From NCBI GenBank assembly GCA_036821905.1, contig DAISIR010000006.1:62001-126000 (forward strand): a stretch of 64,000 nt of DNA. The letters are read 5' to 3'. This stretch comes from Brooklawnia sp937867175. GTDB taxonomy: Bacteria; Actinomycetota; Actinomycetes; Propionibacteriales; Propionibacteriaceae. Made by a program: the position numbers and the translations under genes. Shown here piece after piece: positions 62,525 through 64,000 of the stretch; position 1 is the first letter of the stretch, and the number at the start of each line of letters is the position of its first letter. The notes below the pieces were generated by a model. The model was given only the letters and a program-made list of their open reading frames with translations. It was not told the origin of the DNA and did no database searches.

Positions 62525-63069
62525 CGGGTTTCTCCTGTGCCGTTGGGTGCGGCCGACTCAGCGGCGGGTTGCGCGGCGGCGGACGTCTCGGCGGCGGACG
62601 CTGACGGCTCCGGGACCGGCGACGGCGACGGGGACGAGGCAGGTGTGGGTGTGGCGACGGGCACGATGCCAGTGAGTTCGTCGCCGGTCACCTCGGTCGG
62701 CACTCCCACCACCTGACCTCCCGGCAGCTGGATGAAGGCCGGCTGCGGGTTCGGACGCATGCCGAGCGCCCATGCCCGCTCGGCGAGCTTGGCGCTGGAC
62801 CGTAGATCTTGCGCCTGGGCCACCAACGCAGCTTCCTGGTAGCGCAGTTCAGCCTCGCGGGCCTGCAGCGTGCTCAGCTCGGCTGACTGGGTTTGGATCG
62901 TGGTGGACAAGACGAGCACCCCCGTCATGCCGCCTCCCAGCAACAGGGCGATGATCAGCACGAATGGCAGCTGCGCGATCTGCCGGCTGGGACGGCTGGG
63001 CACCGCCCGCAACGGAGTCGCTCGCGATTCGATGGCCGGAGACGGGACCGGGACCTGCAGCGCGCTCAT
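62521..63069 (-). CDS. ftsL: FtsL-like division protein
   Basis: Bitopic divisome protein forming the FtsQLB-type complex. 182 residues: cytoplasmic tail of about 30, membrane segment at about 33-57, a short coiled coil (about 58-95; ELSTLQAREAELRYQEAAL), and an unusual Pro/Ala/Ser-rich C-terminal tail from about 135. Called by position between rsmH and ftsI and by topology, because FtsL sequences are poorly conserved. Confidence 0.85.
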   Translation of the reverse strand: MSALQVPVPSPAIESRATPLRAVPSRPSRQIAQLPFVLIIALLLGGGMTGVLVLSTTIQTQSAELSTLQAREAELRYQEAALVAQAQDLRSSAKLAERAWALGMRPNPQPAFIQLPGGQVVGVPTEVTGDELTGIVPVATPTPASSPSPSPVPEPSASAAETSAAAQPAAESAAPNGTGETR

Positions 63070-64000
63070 CGGTGCTCCTCTCGAGGGCGAATGCGTTGCA
63101 CTGCGCGTAACCGAGCGGACGCGGCGCGGGGGTTGGCGGCGACTTCTGCAGCGTCCGGCCGCTCGGCGCCACGAGTCAGTGGGACGAACCGGGCCAGCAG
63201 CGGCTCTGGAACCACCGGTAGGCGCTCGGGGGCGGCGTCCCGGGTGGCTGCGGCGAAGCTCTGCTTGACCATGCGGTCCTCCAGCGAGTGGTACGCGAGC
63301 ACGGCGAAGCGGCCACCGACGGTGAGCCGGTCGAGTGCCGCGGGCAGCAGCCCGGCCAGCGCGTCCAGTTCACCGTTGACCTCGATCCGCAGTGCCTGGA
63401 AGGTGCGCTTGGCGGGGTGCCCACCCCCGTGCCGCACGGCGGCCGGCAGTGCTGCGGTGATGACCTCGACCAGTCGTGCGGATGTGGTGAACGGTTGCCG
63501 CTCGCGTTCGGTGACGATGGCCCGCGCGATTCGGTCGGCGTGCGGTTCCTCGCCGTAACGCCGCAGGACGCGTACCAAGTCGGCCCGTGACGCGGAGTTG
63601 AGCACGTCGGCCGCAGTGCGCGGGGCGCGAGAATCCATCCGCATGTCCAACGGCGCGTCCACGGCGTAGGCGAAACCGCGTTGCCGTTGGTCGACCTGCA
63701 GGCTCGACAGCCCCAGATCGGCGAGCAGGGAGTGGACTTGGCCGAGACCGAGGTCGTCGAGCACCTCGTCCAGTTCATCGAACCGGGCCTGGACCAGGTC
63801 GACGCGCGCGGCGAACGGCTTGAGCACCTCGCGCGCGATGGTGAGCGCATCGCCATCCCGGTCGATGCCGACCAGGTGCGCTGCGGGGTTCGCCGTCAGG
63901 ATGGCGGCGGCATGTCCGGCCATGCCGAGCGTGGCGTCCACATGCACGGCATCGGGCGCCGACAGCGCAGGCGAGAGCAGTTCAACGATCCGGTCGAGCA
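63066..64000 (-). CDS. rsmH: 16S rRNA (cytosine-1402-N4)-methyltransferase, 5' end outside window
   Basis: Methylates C1402 of 16S rRNA. About 311 residues are visible; the start lies past 64000 (the sequence reads LDRIVELLSPALSAPDAVHVDATLG at the edge, in frame). SAM-binding DATLGMAGHAAAIL, then LADLGLSSLQVDQ and VLAYHSLEDRMVK are signatures. The frame's internal GTG at 63947 is not the true start. mraZ, usually next upstream, is outside the window. Confidence 0.94.
   Translation of the reverse strand, partial: LDRIVELLSPALSAPDAVHVDATLGMAGHAAAILTANPAAHLVGIDRDGDALTIAREVLKPFAARVDLVQARFDELDEVLDDLGLGQVHSLLADLGLSSLQVDQRQRGFAYAVDAPLDMRMDSRAPRTAADVLNSASRADLVRVLRRYGEEPHADRIARAIVTERERQPFTTSARLVEVITAALPAAVRHGGGHPAKRTFQALRIEVNGELDALAGLLPAALDRLTVGGRFAVLAYHSLEDRMVKQSFAAATRDAAPERLPVVPEPLLARFVPLTRGAERPDAAEVAANPRAASARLRAVQRIRPREEHR

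Noticed and set aside
1..64000. Mobile elements, prophage or a defence island
   Set aside because: No transposase, integrase, terminal repeats, target duplication or defence gene was seen; gene content is core and composition is even.

Overview
This window is a stretch of core chromosome from a high-GC Gram-positive bacterium (Actinomycetota). The order of genes points to Propionibacteriales, probably Propionibacteriaceae; that family-level guess is inference, because no rRNA gene is present. The supporting signs are whiA next to yvcK and rapZ, OpcA and RbpA, a mycothiol-type DinB-fold enzyme, a PdtaR-like ANTAR regulator, a DivIVA/SepF-type division cluster without ftsA, and many GTG starts with 4-base start/stop overlaps. 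I see no insertion sequence, prophage, plasmid or CRISPR array.

Layout. (1) 1-3950, minus: nucleotide operon rph-rdgB-thyA-folA-dinB, with dinB cut by the window edge. (2) 3982-9402: lactate cassette, lldP-lutA-lutB-lutC on minus and a divergent GntR/FCD regulator on plus, with a palindromic operator inside the lldP promoter. (3) 9449-11182, minus: clpS, a DUF2017 gene and murI. (4) 11230-17126, plus: FGGY kinase, then the oxidative pentose-phosphate set tal-zwf-opcA-pgl. (5) 17123-24088, minus: rapZ-yvcK-whiA-gap-pgk-tpiA-secG-rbpA, joining cell-wall/division control to lower glycolysis. (6) 24260-40131, mostly minus: uvrC, uvrA, uvrB and polA (nucleotide excision repair), with coaE, a nucleoside phosphorylase, rpsA and a manganese-riboswitch-controlled terC; two small plus genes lie between uvrA and terC. 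(7) 40189-42208: hotdog thioesterase, PdtaR-like regulator, tRNA-Leu(CAA) and a small zinc-ribbon protein. (8) 42457-64000, minus: division and cell-wall cluster rsmH-ftsL-ftsI-murE-murF-mraY-murD-ftsW-murG-murC-ftsQ-ftsZ-pgeF-sepF-yggT-divIVA, then dksA-like, lspA, rluD and pyk. rsmH is cut by the window end.

How it works together. The lactate cassette takes up L-lactate and oxidises it to pyruvate under a repressor that probably senses lactate. The two carbon blocks supply NADPH, pentoses, ATP and triose phosphates. The large right-hand block makes lipid II precursors and the septal machinery, and nearly all its genes are translationally coupled.

The most interesting non-coding signals are a yybP-ykoY-type manganese riboswitch before terC, the lldP operator, a 17-bp perfect terminator hairpin that ends 17 bases before a start codon, and a recurring TANNNT-like hexamer 5-7 bases upstream of many start codons, which suggests widespread leaderless transcripts. 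I found no convincing undescribed multi-gene system. The least explained gene is the zinc-ribbon protein at 41726-42208.
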